Source: Bog-756 sp963845485 (GTDB lineage Bacteria; Actinomycetota; Acidimicrobiia; Acidimicrobiales; RAAP-2). From it: a DNA stretch of 64,000 bases. The position numbers and the translations under genes are program-made. The notes under the pieces were generated by a model. It saw only the letters and a list, made by a program, of their open reading frames with translations. It ran no database searches and had not been told where the DNA came from. Below are positions 60,887 through 64,000 of the stretch, one piece after another. Each line of letters opens with the position of its first letter. The first letter of the stretch is position 1. Location of the stretch: positions 164,908-228,907 of the forward strand of contig CAWJSI010000006.1 of assembly GCA_963845485.1 (NCBI GenBank). Reading direction: 5' to 3'.

Positions 60887-61717
60887 CCCAACAACCCGGC
60901 GGCCTGGACCACGACGCGGCGTGTCCGGTTGCCCCCACCGGTGTCACCCTGCGCAGCGGGATCTACGAAGGTACCGTCGTCCACCATCGCTATCAGCCCG
61001 TCAAGCACCGCTTCTCCTATCCCATCACCATGACCCTGCTCGACCTGGCCGAGGTGTCGGCGGTGTGCCAGCGCCATCCCCTGTGGTCCGACGAGCGAGC
61101 CAACGTGGTGTCGTTCCGACGGGCCGACTATCTGGGTGATCCGGCCACTCCGCTCGACCAGTCGGTCAGGGACCTAGTCGAAGCAAGGACGGGTCGGCGT
61201 CCAAGCGGGCCGGTGGCCCTGTTGACCCAGGTGCGCACCTGGGGATGGCTGTTCAACCCCATCAGCGTCTACTACTGCTTCACCTCGGACGGTACCGAGG
61301 TAGCGACCACGGTCGTCGAGGTGACCAATCCCCCTGGCACGAGCGAACCGCCTACGTGCTGCCCGGGACCGGCACCCATCTGGTGGCCAAGCAGCTCCAT
61401 GTGTCACCCTTCCTCCCCATGGCCCTCACCCACCGATTCGTGATCGGTGCTCCGGACGAACGCCTCGTGCTTGGCGTCGACGACCTCCAGGAGGGGAATC
61501 GGGTGTTCGCCGCGTCGATGGTGCTCCACCGTCGGCCCGTCGGCCGGAGGCACTCAGGCGCGTGATCTGGCGCTACCCCTTGATGACCATGCGGGTGTCG
61601 TGGGGCATCTACCGCCAGGCCCTCTCTCTGCGTCGTAAGGGGGTCCCGGTATACGCCCATCCTGCTGCCACCGAGACGGGGGACGCCGAGGTCGTCGTCG
61701 GACAAGGCGCCAGATGA
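60883..61717 (+). pseudogene. DUF1365 protein, frameshifted
   Basis: GIYEGTVVHHRYQPVKHRF and MTLLDLAEV begin the DUF1365 pattern, then WLFNPISVYYCF, HVSPFLPM (shifted), and a C-terminal WRYPLMTMRVSWGIY. Breaks are near 61336 and 61555. Reading frame starts GTG at 60883 and ends TGA at 61717, overlapping the next gene. DUF1365 proteins always accompany the neighbouring oxidase and synthase; the role is thought to be in lipid modification but not established. Confidence 0.72.
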
Positions 61718-62918
61718 GCAGACTCGGCGACCCGTTGGCCGCCGGCTTCCTCGGTTACATGGCCTCGCACCTGCGCGGGGGGTCACTGACGATCGTCGAC
61801 GGCCACGGCGCCACCGATTCGGGTGGGACTCGCCGAGGCCACCATGGTCATCCACGATCCGTCCGTCTATCCGATCGTCCTGTCCGAAGGATCCGTGGGA
61901 TTCGGCCGAACCTGCCGATGGCCTGTGGGACTGTGACGATCTCGTCTCTTTGGTGAGGGTCCTCTCGGTCGGACTCCACGGTGACAGCCCTGCAGGACCG
62001 GGTCGGGCGATGGTGGGGATCGGCCACGGACTGGTTTCGACGCCTCAGCCCTCCGGAGCCACGGCACGATCGAGACAACATCCACTCCCACTACGACCTC
62101 TCGAACGAGATCTCGCTCTCATGCTCGAAGCGACCATCGATGTACTCGTCGGCCGTCTCGACCACCCCGGAATGAGCCTGGGCGACGCACAACGGTCCAA
62201 GCTGGACCGGCTGTGCGTCAAGCTCGGCCTGACCGCAGCGGACCACGTCGTGGAGATCGGTACCGGGTGGGGAGGATTCGCCGTCCACGCCGCATCAAAC
62301 TACGGATGCCGGGTCACCGCCACGACCATCTGAAAAGTCCAGGTCCAGTTCTCCTCCAAACGGGTGGCCAACGCCGGTCTGAGCGATCGGGTGACCGTGC
62401 TCGATCGGGACTACCGGGATCTCACCGGCACGTTCGACAAGCTGGTCTCGATCGAGATGATCGAAGCGGTCGACTGGCGTCACCACGACACCTTCTTCCG
62501 TACCTGTGCTTCCCTCCTCCGACCCGAGGCCTGATGGCCCTCCAGGCCATCACCGTGGACGACAGGAGCTACGGCGGGCCAAGAACGGCACCGAGTTCAT
62601 CAGTGAGCTGATATTCCCGGTGGCTGCGTCCCCTCGGTCGAAGCCATCACCCGCTCGCTACGCCGGGCCACGCCGATGACCCTGGTCGATCTCGAGGATA
62701 TTGGCCGCCACTACGTGGAGACGCTGCAGCGCTGGTACGAGAACGTCGGCCGTCATCGCTCAGAGATCACCGCGCTCGGGCTCGATGGCCGGTTCCAGCG
62801 CCTCTGGGACCTGTACCTCTGCTACTGCGCCGGGGCATTCGCTGAGCGACACATCAGCGATGTCCAGATGGTGATGGCCATGCCGGACTGGGCGGCCCCC
62901 ATGGCGGTGCGCAGCTAG
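61714..62918 (+). pseudogene. Cyclopropane/fatty-acid methyltransferase (UfaA1-like), frameshifted
   Basis: About 400 codons of a SAM-dependent lipid methyltransferase that methylates or cyclopropanates membrane-lipid acyl chains. HVVEIGTGWGGFAVHAAS is the SAM motif, IHSHYDLSNE the substrate region, LVSIEMIEAVDWRHHDTFF the active-site block, and TLVDLEDIGRHYVETLQRW the C-terminal mark. Breaks occur near 61830-61960, about 62100-62150, at a TGA at 62331-62333, and 62530-62640. It is the last gene of the three-gene cluster. Its ATG overlaps the DUF1365 stop. Confidence 0.78.
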
Positions 62919-62942
62919 CAGCACCGGCCGTCGGCCCTACCG

Positions 62943-63338
62943 CTACGGGACGGTCTGGATGGAGTCGGGCTCCCAAAAAGCCCGCAATGAGGCGATCTTG
63001 TCGTCCGAGGAGCGGCGGTAAATATCAATGCCGTCAACCTCGACTGCTGACCACCGGCGAAGGTGATCCGGATCACTCCTACGTTGGCCGCTTCCTCGCC
63101 ACACAGGAAGGATTGACGGATGTCGAACGCGATCGACTCGTTGGCCGCGATCACCGTGTCGTAGAAGGCGGCGATGGCCTCCCGGCCTCGGTGGCCCTGC
63201 CCCTCGGGATCAAACGCCGACGGGCCGATGGGATCTTCCACCGTCCCGTCCTCGGCGAACAGTGCCAACCACCCTTCACGGTCGCGCCCCTCGACCGCCC
63301 GCCATCGAGGCCTGACCCAGTTCCCGGGCCGTGATCAC
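62943..63338 (-). pseudogene. SnoaL/NTF2-like protein, frameshifted
   Basis: A gene of about 130 codons. LALFAEDGTVEDPIGPSAF, IAAFYDTVI and FDIRQSFLCGEEAANVGVIR show the NTF2-like fold of SnoaL-type cyclases and ketosteroid isomerase relatives. A shift near 63060 then gives ASLRAFWEPDSIQTVP and the stop at 62943; another near 63290 joins the N-terminus (GTG at 63338). The GTG overlaps the upstream LLM stop (GTGA). Function unknown. Confidence 0.65.
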
Positions 63339-64000
63339 GACGCGACCTTGGCGATGACGTCGTCGGCGAACCGCCGCAGGTTGTCCAGCTTGGTCTGGAG
63401 CACCTCGGTCTCCGGCCCCACGCCATCGGGCCATCGGAAGCCGACGATGACGTCGGTGACACCTTGTTCTTCCAGCCGGCGGATGCCGTCGACCGTGTAG
63501 GCGTCGAGGGAGATGACATGGACCTCGAAGGGTCGGTCGGCCGTCCCTTCTTCTTCGCGCAGCTCCCCCAAGCGCTCCGACAGGCCAGGAAGGTCCTCGG
63601 GGTCACCCCCGCCATGGAGCCAGCCATCCATCGGGCCGCCCGGCGTAGGGCCGGGGTGGCATGCCCTCCCACCAGGATGGGGAGGGGCTCGGTAGGAGTG
63701 GGACTGATCTTGATCGGCGGCAGGTCGTAGACCTCACCGTGGTATTCGAAATAGCCCCCGGCCGAGAGGCCCTGCACGATGGCCATGGCCTCGTCCATCC
63801 TGCGACCCCGGCCCTCCCAGGGAACGTCCACCAGCTCGTAGTCCTCGGGCCACGGGCTGGAGCCCACCCCGAGAGACAACCGGTTGTTCGTCATCGCCGC
63901 CACCGAACTGGCCTGCTTGGCCACGAGTAGGGGGTGGCGCATGGGGAGCTTCAGGACGAAGGTGATAAAGCGGAGGCGTTCGGTGACCACGCCAAGGGCA
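63335..64000 (-). pseudogene. LLM-class F420-dependent oxidoreductase, partial and frameshifted
   Basis: The N-terminus lies beyond the right edge. RFITFVLKLPMRHPLLVAKQASS, RLSLGVGSSPWPEDYEL and EPLPILVGGHATPALRRAA are the luciferase-like barrel, and after one frame shift near 63630, LEEQGVTDVIVGFRWPDG and FADDVIAKVAS end it. It probably uses F420. It is translationally coupled to the SnoaL gene downstream. The substrate is not evident. Confidence 0.72.

Noticed and set aside
1..64000. Mobile elements or CRISPR
   Set aside because: No transposase, integrase, terminal inverted repeats, or regularly spaced repeats were found; the single tRNA shows no attachment-site duplication nearby.

Overview
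The window is high-GC actinobacterial chromosome, most probably from Acidimicrobiia or a close relative, and probably a metagenome contig. Pointers are two F420-dependent luciferase-like monooxygenases, a class E sortase, a UfaA1-type lipid-methylation cluster as in mycobacteria, a membrane-anchored protein opening with a WW-SDG-WYPPE motif (from memory frequent in Acidimicrobiia), and many starts preceded at 6-7 nt by an actinobacterial TANNNT -10 box, implying leaderless mRNAs. There is no CRISPR array, insertion sequence, integrase or replication origin. One RNA gene is seen, tRNA-Val(UAC).

1-6.3 kb: cell-surface and efflux block. It holds a DUF4012 membrane protein cut by the left edge, a class E sortase, a 114-residue LPFTG-anchored protein, two small membrane proteins, and a DHA2-type MFS exporter with a MarR regulator. 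6.3-11.5 kb: B12-dependent ribonucleotide reductase behind a recognisable promoter and a pair of NrdR boxes, and a divergent glycerol kinase. 11.5-25.7 kb: metabolic genes. These are an ACT protein, an acylglycerophosphate acyltransferase, an acetoacetate-decarboxylase-like protein, a TetR regulator with a SMP-30 lactonase, an AlaC-like aminotransferase, an LLM oxidoreductase, a SRPBCC protein, a PimB-like mannosyltransferase overlapping queG, a hydroxyacid dehydrogenase, an acyl-CoA ligase, a hydrolase and an FAD monooxygenase.

25.8-35.9 kb: amine and amino-acid catabolism. Methylmalonate-semialdehyde dehydrogenase and a flavin-binding protein come first. Then comes a putrescine/GABA-type island: alanine dehydrogenase, APC permease and aminobutyraldehyde dehydrogenase on one strand, and an Lrp regulator, class III aminotransferase and FAD amine oxidase on the other. 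35.9-46.8 kb: aquaporin, PanD, a DJ-1/GlxA pair, a DAP-dehydrogenase-like protein, a hydrolase, a putative transporter, a VOC/alcohol dehydrogenase pair, a secreted small protein, an orphan peptide-binding protein and a PIG-L deacetylase. 46.8-52.7 kb: an anchored WYPPE protein, a class III cyclase fused to a YHS-like domain, an enoyl-CoA hydratase, a stretch without a clear gene, a GNAT, tRNA-Val, an inositol-phosphatase-like enzyme and a small lipoprotein operon.

54.7-64 kb: a run of genes on both strands, each recognisable end to end but broken by 1-nt indels or stops. They are an OatA-like acyltransferase, an aldehyde dehydrogenase, a conserved actinobacterial protein, SDR and SRPBCC proteins, an amine oxidase-DUF1365-cyclopropane synthase cluster, a SnoaL protein and an LLM oxidoreductase cut by the right edge. 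Genes to the left are intact, so I read this as a drop in consensus quality near the contig end rather than biological decay. Translations there should be reconstructed before use.
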